Below, piece after piece: positions 15,176-20,959 of a DNA stretch of 22,145 nucleotides. A program made the position numbers and the translations under genes. Location: IMG/VR virus record IMGVR_UViG_3300010151_000206, positions 1 to 22,145 of that record. One strand, written 5' to 3'. Source of the stretch: a virus. Each line of letters starts with the position of its first letter. Position 1 is the stretch's first letter. The notes below the pieces were generated by a model that saw nothing but the letters and a program-made list of their open reading frames with translations, was not told the origin of the DNA and did not search any database.

Positions 15176-16345
15176 TTATTTGATTATACCAGCTAGTTTT
15201 CTAAACCTATCAGCTACCTGACGTTCTTCTGTAATAATTTCAGTTTTACGTCTTGTAGATCCAGCTTTAGCACTTGCTGATTCTTTTAATTTTGATTTGC
15301 GATTTGGTACAGTTTTATCAGAAAAACTCTCGGCAAGTGTAGCGTAAACTAACTTGATCTCACGAGTAGATTGAGCACGATCAAATGTCTCAACAACTCT
15401 AAGTTTTTGACTGTTGTCCAAAGCAAATTCTTTAAACAGTTTGTTTGTAAACAGAAGTTTAGCATTCAAAATGTTGACCTCATGTAGCTTAGCTTTCAAA
15501 AATCTAACTGCAGCTTTGTACTCTTTGAGTTCTTCACTGTCGTCTTCTTCTTTTTCAGCATCTTCACCTTCAGTCATGTCTTCATCATCATCTTCTTCTT
15601 TTTCAGCGTCATCATTTTCAGCTACCATTGCAGGAGTATTACCTACACCAGTATCCTTATCACCAACATGTTCTGGGTCTTCTTTATTCTCTACATCTTC
15701 AGGATAAGCATCATCTGCTTCTGAGATCTTAGAGGTACTACCCATCTCTTCTGGTGGTTGTTCTTTATTGACATCGCCGTCGACATCTTCAGGGTAAGCA
15801 TCGTCCTCTTCATTTAGTTCAGACTCAAGCTCTTTAATGATAGATTCTAGGTCTAGAGTTTCTTGACCAGATCCATCAGGGTCATCAACACCTTCTACTT
15901 CCATCTCATGTTCATCTTCTACGTGCATCTTTTCGTATTTGATACCGTTGATATCAATTACTTCCGGTGCCGGCTCGTCTCCACCAGGAACTTCATCCTG
16001 TGCGGCGATCATGTCTTCCGGTTCCATCTCTTGTTCGATAGCTGGATCTAATTCGTCGTCTTCGACAGCTGGTTCACCAGTTACCGGATCCAATGCAGGC
16101 TCCGGAGCTAGTTCCATTTCATCATCCTCATCTGCCATTGGGTCGATTTCTGGTTCCATTCCTGGTTCCAGTTCATCGTCCTCGTCTGCCATTGGATCTA
16201 ACGGATCTTGTTCACGCAATTTAGCTGATAACATAGATTGAAGTTTTGGTGCGAATGCTTCTTCTAAAGCCATCTTTGCATTTTGTAAAGCTGTTTCACG
16301 AACCGCTTTAGCATCAGCAATAGCTTCTTTCAAAATATCACTCAT
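15176..16345 (-). CDS. 22: Prohead core scaffolding protein, T4 gp22-like, 389 aa
   Basis: Internal scaffold that is assembled inside the prohead and digested before packaging. The N-terminus MSDILKEAIADAKAV resembles T4 gp22 (MLKEQLIAEAQ) and includes LKE|A as a protease-type site. The centre (residues 45-275) is extremely acidic and repetitive: DPMADEDDE twice (50-58 and 68-76), DDAYPEDV twice (181-188 and 211-218, each preceded by a LNE or ISE site), DAEKEEDD twice. The C-terminal third (residues 272-345) is a long helix with LHEVNILNAKLLFTNKLF and ETFDRAQSTREIKLVYATL, as in core proteins of marine T4-like phages, and it ends FRKLAGIIK. It directly precedes the capsid gene, as in T4. Confidence 0.88.
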   Translation of the reverse strand: MSDILKEAIADAKAVRETALQNAKMALEEAFAPKLQSMLSAKLREQDPLDPMADEDDELEPGMEPEIDPMADEDDEMELAPEPALDPVTGEPAVEDDELDPAIEQEMEPEDMIAAQDEVPGGDEPAPEVIDINGIKYEKMHVEDEHEMEVEGVDDPDGSGQETLDLESIIKELESELNEEDDAYPEDVDGDVNKEQPPEEMGSTSKISEADDAYPEDVENKEDPEHVGDKDTGVGNTPAMVAENDDAEKEEDDDEDMTEGEDAEKEEDDSEELKEYKAAVRFLKAKLHEVNILNAKLLFTNKLFKEFALDNSQKLRVVETFDRAQSTREIKLVYATLAESFSDKTVPNRKSKLKESASAKAGSTRRKTEIITEERQVADRFRKLAGIIK

Positions 16346-16443
16346 GTGATTTCTCCACTATATTAATTTATTGGAAATACAGTTATTACAAGAACTGTAA
16401 TAATATTCTCATTTTTTTAGACTCTGTAATGAGCAGGACAGAG

Positions 16444-16451
16444 TATTTATA
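16444..16451 (-). promoter_or_regulatory. TATAAATA octamer, T4 late-promoter-like
   Basis: The coding strand reads TATAAATA, the T4 late-promoter consensus, in the correct orientation about 99 bases before the scaffold gene. It is the only correctly oriented exact copy I found in the intergenic regions. Chance occurrence in A/T-rich DNA is possible. Confidence 0.4.
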
Positions 16452-16456
16452 TACGC

Positions 16457-16467
16457 ATATAAATATG
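16457..16467 (-). promoter_or_regulatory. CATATTTATAT element, copy 6
   Basis: The coding strand reads CATATTTATAT 111 bases before the scaffold start and about 20 bases after the S21 stop. It is the most upstream of the six copies and heads the capsid group. Confidence 0.45.
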
Positions 16468-16486
16468 GGAAAATAAAAAAGTTGAC

Positions 16487-16711
16487 CTAGTTTTCTTTCA
16501 TTTTTTGATATTTTGCTCTAAGTATAGCCATCTTCTTCATATGTCTACGTTTAGTAGATTTTTTGGTGTAATAAGCACGTTCTCTTATCTCAAGTAAGAG
16601 CTCGCTATCTTTAACTTTTTGTTTAAACTTCGATAATGCTTTGTCTATATTGTTGTTATAAACCTTAACGTACAACCCTTTTGTCTTGGGTTCTTTTTGT
16701 CTTCGTGGCAT
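16487..16711 (-). CDS. rpsU: Phage-encoded ribosomal protein bS21, 74 aa
   Basis: The product matches bacterial small-subunit protein bS21 in length (E. coli 71 aa) and pattern. A short basic start is followed by GLYVKVYNNNIDKALSKFKQ (cf. ENEPFDVALRRFKR), then LLLEIRERAYYTKKSTKRRH (cf. [20 protein letters not shown]), then a basic C-terminal helix (MKKMAILRAKYQKMK). bS21 sits next to the anti-Shine-Dalgarno end of 16S rRNA and assists initiation. A phage copy could replace the host protein and bias ribosomes toward phage mRNAs; many genes here have strong AGGAG sites. bS21 genes are known from other phages, including pelagiphages and large phages. Its start lies inside the preceding gene behind an AGGAGG site, and the stop is TAG. 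Confidence 0.88.
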   Translation of the reverse strand: MPRRQKEPKTKGLYVKVYNNNIDKALSKFKQKVKDSELLLEIRERAYYTKKSTKRRHMKKMAILRAKYQKMKEN

Positions 16712-16997
16712 ATAACCTCCTAATTTCTTCTTTTATTATTTGTCGTAATTTCCGTTCAATCTGTGACTCTTTCACATTGCGTGATTCTAAAAATTTGTTT
16801 GCTAGATACCGTTCCTTACCATACTTTGCATGCTCCCATCTTTTTCGAAATGATTTTGGCATTGTCTCATAATCTTCCGACATTTGATTACGTACAAACC
16901 AAGCGACTCTTCTAGCATCCGCGTTTACTAATCTTTTATAACGATTTTCTTCAAGTGTTTTCATCCACTTCGAAATTTCTCTAACCGTTACTTTCAT
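16665..16997 (-). CDS. Small basic helical protein, 110 aa
   Basis: Not recognised. It is strongly basic and predicted mostly helical: VREISKWMKTLEENRYKRLV, ADARRVAWFVRNQMSEDYET, and a C-terminal helix RKLRQIIKEEIRRLYATKTK. The 'LRQIIKEEIRRL' type of helix is frequent in small proteins of T4-like marine phages. It is coupled to the actin-like gene (ATGA overlap) and its last 47 bases overlap the S21 gene. Translation in this trio is therefore probably linked: ATPase, basic protein, S21. An RNA- or DNA-binding role or a partner of the actin-like filament are both possible; the sequence shows neither directly. Confidence 0.65.
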   Translation of the reverse strand: MKVTVREISKWMKTLEENRYKRLVNADARRVAWFVRNQMSEDYETMPKSFRKRWEHAKYGKERYLANKFLESRNVKESQIERKLRQIIKEEIRRLYATKTKRTQDKRVVR

Positions 16998-18043
16998 GTT
17001 ACTTCCCCCTCTGACTGCGCTTCTTCTGCATCCTCTTCTATTAACTCAGCCTCTGATAAACATCCTCTCGATACAGCGCTATGTGCATCCTCTATTAAAA
17101 CTATTTCCGAAATTGGAATTGGAAATGTGTCTTGATCAAATTGTTCGTTAAATACATCTAAAAAACCTTTCACTAGTGCCGTACCACCACCAATAACGAT
17201 TGGTACTGAATTTGGAAATGCTGGTACGTTTGCAGTGCCCTCAAATTGCACTTTTAAATTTGTAAGTAAATAATTTACTAATGCCCCATAATATGATCTG
17301 ATCGCATGTAAAACTGTAAATTCGTCTGAACCTTCGTCATAAATATCTTGTACTATACCTTTAGATAAATCTAGTTGATTTGATGTTTCTTTAACATTAG
17401 ATACTTTTGCAATTGGAACTCCGGTGTCAATACTTACGTTTTTATCTATCCAATCACCACCTCTTGCTACTGAAAAGGATACTGCTGTCATTCCTTGATA
17501 CATAACAGCTATATTACACATTCCAGCTCCCATAGATATACATACTCCAGTTAATTCACTATCTACTAATCCTTCATACCCTAAAGCAACTGCTTCTTCA
17601 ATCTTCTTAACATTATATCCATAACTATCAATAATAGTTTTTAATACATCCTCGTGGTATGAAACTTCTCTATCTGCATCAATTGGTTTTGCTGGAACAC
17701 AGTAAACGCATACTTCATTGTCTTTTTTAGGCGTTCCTAGTAACTCTCCTATTATAGCATTTAAAATTGGTAGAGCATCTTTTTCTTCTGGATTCAATAA
17801 TCCACTTTTCATTGGTCGTCTCAATGTTGATGCACTAAATATCTGAGCATAGTTGAATGCGTGTTTTCCTACAATATGTACTTTATTAGCTTTTTCAACA
17901 AACGGAATATTTTGTCGTTTTAACATACGTTTTGCTTGACCAGCATCACCGTCGACGGTGAGGAAAGCATTTCTTTGTTTTTTTATTGAGTCATCGCGTG
18001 ATGCTATATAAAACGATGTACCACAATCTAAACCTACTGCCAT
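16994..18043 (-). CDS. Actin/MreB/Hsp70-fold ATPase-like protein, divergent, 349 aa
   Basis: The actin-superfamily signatures occur in order: phosphate-1 loop GLDCGTS (residues 4-10), connect-1-like EAVALGYEG (150-158), phosphate-2 loop ISMGAGMCNIAVM (169-181) and adenosine motif VIGGGTALVKGF (283-294). In the phosphate-2 loop the Asp that usually opens the motif (D-x-G-x-G-T) is replaced by Ser170, and the Thr after the last Gly by Met, so hydrolysis may be slow or lost. The C-terminus (from 331) is a short acidic tail. Length fits ParM/MreB-type filaments rather than full Hsp70. A strong AGGAGG lies 4 bases before the ATG. Possible roles are a cytomotive filament for phage DNA or capsid positioning, or an assembly chaperone. 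Nothing in the window resembles a ParR partner or a centromere-like repeat. Confidence 0.8.
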   Translation of the reverse strand: MAVGLDCGTSFYIASRDDSIKKQRNAFLTVDGDAGQAKRMLKRQNIPFVEKANKVHIVGKHAFNYAQIFSASTLRRPMKSGLLNPEEKDALPILNAIIGELLGTPKKDNEVCVYCVPAKPIDADREVSYHEDVLKTIIDSYGYNVKKIEEAVALGYEGLVDSELTGVCISMGAGMCNIAVMYQGMTAVSFSVARGGDWIDKNVSIDTGVPIAKVSNVKETSNQLDLSKGIVQDIYDEGSDEFTVLHAIRSYYGALVNYLLTNLKVQFEGTANVPAFPNSVPIVIGGGTALVKGFLDVFNEQFDQDTFPIPISEIVLIEDAHSAVSRGCLSEAELIEEDAEEAQSEGEVT

Positions 18044-18051
18044 TTTACCTC

Positions 18052-18345
18052 CTAAACCCCATGTACTGGGATATTCAATCTTATTAAGACTTCGATAACA
18101 TTATCAAAATGTTTAGATGGTATTGTTAATACACCTTTTTTTCCTTTTTGTGTAAAAGTATAACCATCTTTCTTTTTTGGACCAGCTACCGGTATACGCA
18201 ATTTCTTCATTGCGGCTAGAACTCGTACTTTAGATGTACGATCTGCTGGTACGGAAAGCTTTTCAACATTAGCTTCTTTAAGTTTTTGGATCTCATCTGA
18301 GACGAGTTCCTTTAATCTGGATCTTGTAATTTTCGTTATGTCCAT
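18052..18345 (-). CDS. Small basic protein with internal L-K-E|A site, 97 aa
   Basis: The N-terminal helix reads ITRSRLKELVSDEIQKLKEA. It does not have the exact MIKLK tag but contains the same kind of cleavage-like motif, LKE|ANVEKL (around residues 22-25). The body is basic with beta character (KVRVLAAMKKLRIPVAG, GYTFTQKGKKGVLTIPS, FDNVIEVLIRLNIPV) and may be a small alpha/beta domain with two related halves, each ending in an 'LRIPV/LNIPV' strand. The gene overlaps its upstream neighbour by 10 bases and ends in TAG eight bases before the actin-like gene. I infer an internal head protein by context; function unknown. Confidence 0.65.
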   Translation of the reverse strand: MDITKITRSRLKELVSDEIQKLKEANVEKLSVPADRTSKVRVLAAMKKLRIPVAGPKKKDGYTFTQKGKKGVLTIPSKHFDNVIEVLIRLNIPVHGV

Positions 18346-18596
18346 TTCATTAACACCTTGTGTAATTTGGAAGCTTCACGTTTGTCAAACTTTATTGTCG
18401 AATTAGATCGACCTCCTACATGGATCGTAATATACCCATTAGAATATTTGGTTATATATGCATTACCTATAGTTTCTTGACCTACTGTTGTCGCTTCACT
18501 GATTGTCTCTTGTTTAATCTGTGATGGAGTTTTGAATGGCGGTTGATCAGCATCCGTATAAATCTTACCTAACATTATATCTTTTAATTTAACCAT
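18336..18596 (-). CDS. Tagged small protein, putative internal head protein, 86 aa
   Basis: The start is set at 18596, where ATG overlaps the previous stop (TAATG); an in-frame start nine bases further up would read into the previous gene and has no support. The N-terminus MVKLKDIMLGKIYTDA is a variant of the MIKLK tag. A second motif, TISE|ATTVGQ, fits (I/L)-x-E|A and would remove about the first 33 residues. The remaining domain is a compact beta-rich unit (GNAYITKYSNGYITIHVGG, STIKFDKREASKLHKVLMKW). This layout of tag, spacer, cleavage-like site and small domain is what one expects for a T4-like internal protein precursor. Function unknown. Confidence 0.65.
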   Translation of the reverse strand: MVKLKDIMLGKIYTDADQPPFKTPSQIKQETISEATTVGQETIGNAYITKYSNGYITIHVGGRSNSTIKFDKREASKLHKVLMKWT

Positions 18597-19183
18597 TAGT
18601 CCCAATCATAATTTTTATCTAAATATTTTAACAATGTATCATTAGCTTTATACAATTTGTTAATCTGAGCTTTTAGCTGTCTGTCTTTCATGTAGTTCGT
18701 ATTTCTATTTGCCAGCCATCCTAGATTTTCTATTGCATCACCTAATGCATAAACTGCAGATCTCATAGAGATTTGACCTTCTTTTAACATATCTTTTAAT
18801 TTGATCATTTCTTTTATACGTTCTTCTTTTCTTACAAGTGGTTTAGGTCTATTCCAAGTCATATCCTTTAACATAGATTCTTTAATAAGTTCTTTTTCTA
18901 AACCTTCAAGTTGTAAATTCAGTTGTTTCCATTTATACCCTCCTTGTTTTCCGAGAGTCTTTTTTAACGAATCTTTAAAGAAATTAAATATCTCATCATT
19001 AACATTAAAATCCACTTCCATCTGCCCACCACCATAATCACGTACCTTTATGTGTTTAATACCGGCTTTTCTCATTATTGGTAATATCTTCTTTTTCATA
19101 AACTTTGTATTTCCGGTAAAAGTATGTTTTTGTTCTTGAAGTTTTTTTATTTTTTCTTTAATAAGTTCTTTTAATTTAATCAT
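18596..19183 (-). CDS. Two-module tagged protein (fusion of two MIKLK units), 195 aa
   Basis: I use ATG 19183 (MIKLKELIKE), directly after the preceding stop. The longer frame from 19222 would overlap the upstream gene by 38 bases and add a non-matching leader. The protein contains the tag twice: residues 1-10 and again at 126-136 (MIKLKDMLKEG), with no stop between. In the middle, ELIKESMLKDMTWNRPKPL (residues 98-116) repeats the start of the upstream gene at 19185-19445. It therefore looks like two tagged genes joined by recombination through that shared segment, or a precursor cut into parts. Module 1 is basic alpha/beta (GIKHIKVRDYGGGQMEVDFN). Module 2 is helical (SAVYALGDAIENLGWLANRN). 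An internal start at 18808 is possible but lacks a good ribosome binding site. Confidence 0.65.
   Translation of the reverse strand: MIKLKELIKEKIKKLQEQKHTFTGNTKFMKKKILPIMRKAGIKHIKVRDYGGGQMEVDFNVNDEIFNFFKDSLKKTLGKQGGYKWKQLNLQLEGLEKELIKESMLKDMTWNRPKPLVRKEERIKEMIKLKDMLKEGQISMRSAVYALGDAIENLGWLANRNTNYMKDRQLKAQINKLYKANDTLLKYLDKNYDWD
18840..18870. repeat. 31-base direct repeat, copy 1
   Basis: This block is identical over 31 bases to 19378-19408 and is followed, after a few mismatches, by a further similar run (attctttaataag). Both copies encode LKDMTWNRPKP in the same frame. It marks a recent duplication or recombination between adjacent tagged genes. Confidence 0.85.
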
Positions 19184-19184
19184 T

Positions 19185-19445
19185 TTACGTAATCCTCTGA
19201 TACATTGCTTTAAATGAAGCAAAAAAAGTGTTATAATTTTTCAAAGCCTTTCCTACCAATCGATTCCCTCCGCTATCGAGATCTCGAGATCTGGTGTGCG
19301 CGTATTTTTTAAATAGTTTTCCTAACCTACTGAACTCTCTGACCAGTTCAGCTAATTCATCAGGAGCTTCGTTAAGCGGTTTAGGTCTATTCCAAGTCAT
19401 ATCCTTTAGTCCATATTCTTTAATAAGCTCTTTTAGTTTAATCAT
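19185..19445 (-). CDS. Tagged small helical protein, putative internal head protein, 86 aa
   Basis: Begins MIKLKELIKEYGLKDMTWNR and continues PKPLNE|APDELAEL, so it carries both the tag and a second LNE|A cleavage-like site (around residues 25-28). The remaining helix-rich domain (LAELVREFSRLGKLFKKYAH, KALKNYNTFFASFKAMYQR) is basic. A perfect 14-base palindrome, AGATCTCGAGATCT (19279-19292), lies inside the coding sequence and is probably incidental. The gene starts one base after the previous stop (TGATATG) and ends one base before the next start. Function unknown; internal head protein is inferred from tag and neighbours. Confidence 0.65.
   Translation of the reverse strand: MIKLKELIKEYGLKDMTWNRPKPLNEAPDELAELVREFSRLGKLFKKYAHTRSRDLDSGGNRLVGKALKNYNTFFASFKAMYQRIT
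19378..19408. repeat. 31-base direct repeat, copy 2
   Basis: Identical over 31 bases to 18840-18870, in the same orientation and reading frame. Here it lies at the 5' end of the 86-residue tagged gene. Confidence 0.85.
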
Positions 19446-19446
19446 A

Positions 19447-19737
19447 TCAGAATACCGACTTTATCACATCAATGTTGGAAAACTTTTTTGCAGCCCTTGC
19501 GAATAACAGCTTATCCAGTGCATGCAAAGCTGCTCTGGTTTCATTGGCCTGCCTAAGTACATCTTCCACGTACATGAGACCCTGATATGCTTTGATGAGT
19601 CTTTTATCCCCGACATGTCTTGCCAAATCTGCTCGAGCTCTTGTGTGATTGTTTCTATCTGTGAGCATCCGGATGGATTCAAGTGCGGCTCCACCGAGCT
19701 CTGCTTTTTCGTTAAGTAGGTTTTTTAGTTTAATCAT
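19447..19737 (-). CDS. Tagged small helical protein of unusual base composition, 96 aa
   Basis: The N-terminus MIKLKNLLNEKAELGG carries the tag with LLNE|K as the cleavage-like point. The rest is an Ala/Arg-rich helical domain (RARADLARHVGDKRLIKAYQ, LMYVEDVLRQANETRAALHA, LDKLLFARAAKKF). By hand count the body is about 47% GC (19481-19710), against roughly a third in the neighbouring gene. The tag codons have the A/T-rich composition of the neighbours. This suggests that a foreign domain was placed behind a resident tag. A good AGGAG site precedes the ATG. Function unknown. Confidence 0.7.
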   Translation of the reverse strand: MIKLKNLLNEKAELGGAALESIRMLTDRNNHTRARADLARHVGDKRLIKAYQGLMYVEDVLRQANETRAALHALDKLLFARAAKKFSNIDVIKSVF

Positions 19738-19750
19738 TATTCAACTCCTA

Positions 19751-20155
19751 TTAGTCATCAAATTGTATGTGTTTTTTAGAAGTTTGTTGTAAAGCCTTTA
19801 GAACTTTGTTAGGATTTTTCAAATTACCTACTACACCCATAGACCTACTGCCTTTAGGATGTATTTCTACATCACCTTTTTTAGTTATTTTAAGAAACCA
19901 CCAATCTCTAAATTTTCCTTTTTTACCATTGTGAGCTACTTGATACTTAATAGCATAATAAGTAGGATGGGGAAACATTACTTCTGACGCAGTCTCAACA
20001 TGCCCACTACCCGAACTACGAAATTTTTTCCAAATCTTATCTAAAGTTTTGTGAACTTCTTGTTTATATTTTTTGGGTACTCCTGTTCCTGACTTTGTTT
20101 TAAGTCTATATACCTTTGAAAAGTCCTCATCTAATAAATCTTTTAGTTTAATCAT
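19751..20155 (-). CDS. Tagged basic protein, putative internal head protein, 134 aa
   Basis: Begins MIKLKDLLDEDFSKVYRLKT, the tag with LLDE as the cleavage-like point. The body is very basic and looks like a compact alpha/beta domain: YKQEVHKTLDKIWKKFRSSG, MFPHPTYYAIKYQVAHNGKK, GKFRDWWFLKITKKGDVEIH, ending KVLKALQQTSKKHIQF. The central 'WWFLKITKKGDVEIHPKG' hairpin may be a nucleic-acid-binding face, but I recognise no family. The start overlaps the previous stop (ATGA), linking it to the membrane protein upstream. Confidence 0.68.
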   Translation of the reverse strand: MIKLKDLLDEDFSKVYRLKTKSGTGVPKKYKQEVHKTLDKIWKKFRSSGSGHVETASEVMFPHPTYYAIKYQVAHNGKKGKFRDWWFLKITKKGDVEIHPKGSRSMGVVGNLKNPNKVLKALQQTSKKHIQFDD

Positions 20156-20457
20156 TTTCGTAAGGCCCTTAATTTATCTTTTTGCGTTTTAACTGTACCT
20201 TTCATCTCTTCATCCATTCTAACATGTTGAGTATCCGGCTTAATTAATTCTATATGTTTTTTGGTTTCCACTTCAACTGCCCTTATTGGTTCCTGAACCG
20301 TTGGTGTCGACTGTTGTTTCTGGCGACTGATAACAGTCGTACCGACCTGAGTTGGTAACGCTTGGGCGTGACTGAAATAATACTTCATAATCAATAGTAT
20401 TCCGGCTATGCATTGCCAAATGATTATTGATATTATTAATAGTATCCACCAATCCAT
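20152..20457 (-). CDS. Small single-span membrane protein, 101 aa
   Basis: A strong membrane helix occupies residues 3-26 (WWILLIISIIIWQCIAGILL and following). There is almost no N-terminal tail, so the remaining 75 residues face one side. The soluble part is polar, with a Gln/Thr/Pro-rich linker (ISRQKQQSTPTVQEP), a charged segment (EVETKKHIELIK) and a basic end KTQKDKLRALRK. That end is similar to the tail of the 10332-10700 protein (TKSQKLRTLRR). It is the only clear integral membrane protein of the head-side cluster. A holin or spanin role is conceivable but unsupported by gene position; a membrane anchor for head assembly is an alternative. An overlapping 62-codon frame starting at 20461 encodes nothing convincing. 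Confidence 0.65.
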   Translation of the reverse strand: MDWWILLIISIIIWQCIAGILLIMKYYFSHAQALPTQVGTTVISRQKQQSTPTVQEPIRAVEVETKKHIELIKPDTQHVRMDEEMKGTVKTQKDKLRALRK

Positions 20458-20460
20458 ACA

Positions 20461-20949
20461 TTACTGTACTTGAACAGCTTGTGTTACAGCGTCACGACGA
20501 TTCTTTAAATACTCATCTGAATCGTCAGTATCACCATCATTATCCACATCACTATCTTCACCACCGACCGGATCCATTGCTTCTTGAATATCATAATACC
20601 TGTTCAATATGCCACCTATATCTTCATATAAAGATGATAATCTATTATTAACAGCACTGTATTCCTTTGCAGCAACTTTAAATTCTTTAACCATTCCGTT
20701 CATCGCTTTCATGTTTCTATTAACCGTAACTTTATCAAACCAATCATCTGATTCTGATAAAACGTGGTTATGAGCTTGTTCTGCTATTTGTACTAGTTGC
20801 TCAGCTATTTCAAGAACATTTACTTCAGAATAAATCGATTTTCCAATATTTCCATATTGAGACACAGCCTCTATAACCGCATGTTTATCAATAGGCTGCT
20901 CATTTTCTTCAAATACCTCAACTAACAAATCTTTTAAATTTGTCGCCAT
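20461..20949 (-). CDS. Helical head-cluster protein with EF-hand-like calcium motif, 162 aa
   Basis: The N-terminus MATNLKDLLVEVFEENEQ is a variant of the tag (LKDLLVE). The middle is a long helical region (NVLEIAEQLVQIAEQAHNHV, GMVKEFKVAAKEYSAVNNRL). Near the end, DIQE|AMDPVGGED gives a cleavage-like site and is followed by DVDNDGDTDDSD, which has the D-x-D-x-D-G spacing of an EF-hand or dockerin calcium loop, then EYLKNRRDAV. If the precursor is cut at IQE|A, the calcium-loop peptide of about 40 residues is released. A strong AGGAG site precedes the ATG. Function unknown; a structural internal protein is most likely by context. Confidence 0.68.
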   Translation of the reverse strand: MATNLKDLLVEVFEENEQPIDKHAVIEAVSQYGNIGKSIYSEVNVLEIAEQLVQIAEQAHNHVLSESDDWFDKVTVNRNMKAMNGMVKEFKVAAKEYSAVNNRLSSLYEDIGGILNRYYDIQEAMDPVGGEDSDVDNDGDTDDSDEYLKNRRDAVTQAVQVQ

Positions 20950-20959
20950 TGTTTTTCTC

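Larger units (their letters stand above)
16346..16486 (-). promoter_or_regulatory. Structured leader region before scaffold and capsid genes
   Basis: This 141-base gap holds no gene. In coding-strand order it contains the CATATTTATAT element, a TATAAATA octamer, and two hairpins: ACTCTGT with ACAGAGT (16444-16421, 7 bp) and AACTGTA with TACAGTT arms (16399-16378, 7 bp), then a GTGGAGA ribosome binding site. Any transcript started at the upstream boxes would carry one or both hairpins in its 5' leader, which could stabilise the capsid mRNA. Confidence 0.5.

Noticed and set aside
15414-16241. Ser-rich plus-strand open frames over the scaffold gene
   Set aside because: They are the reverse reading of the acidic repeat (GAA/GAT codons become TTC/ATC and similar), not genes.
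19184-19222. Upstream start extending the two-module gene (MLHLKQCIRGLRK)
   Set aside because: It would overlap the previous gene by 38 bases, whereas the MIKLK start directly after that stop matches the paralogous genes.
19279-19292. Perfect 14-base palindrome AGATCTCGAGATCT
   Set aside because: It lies inside a coding sequence as Arg/Asp/Leu codons and has no partner site, so a regulatory role is not supported.
18596-20155. CRISPR-like array suspected from the recurring tag DNA
   Set aside because: The repeats are the 5' ends of genes, with irregular spacing set by gene length and no conserved spacers.
20273-20461. 62-codon frame starting with a TAATG overlap (MYGLVDT)
   Set aside because: The overlapping frame at 20152-20457 encodes a clear membrane helix and joins the next gene by ATGA; the 62-codon product has no such support.
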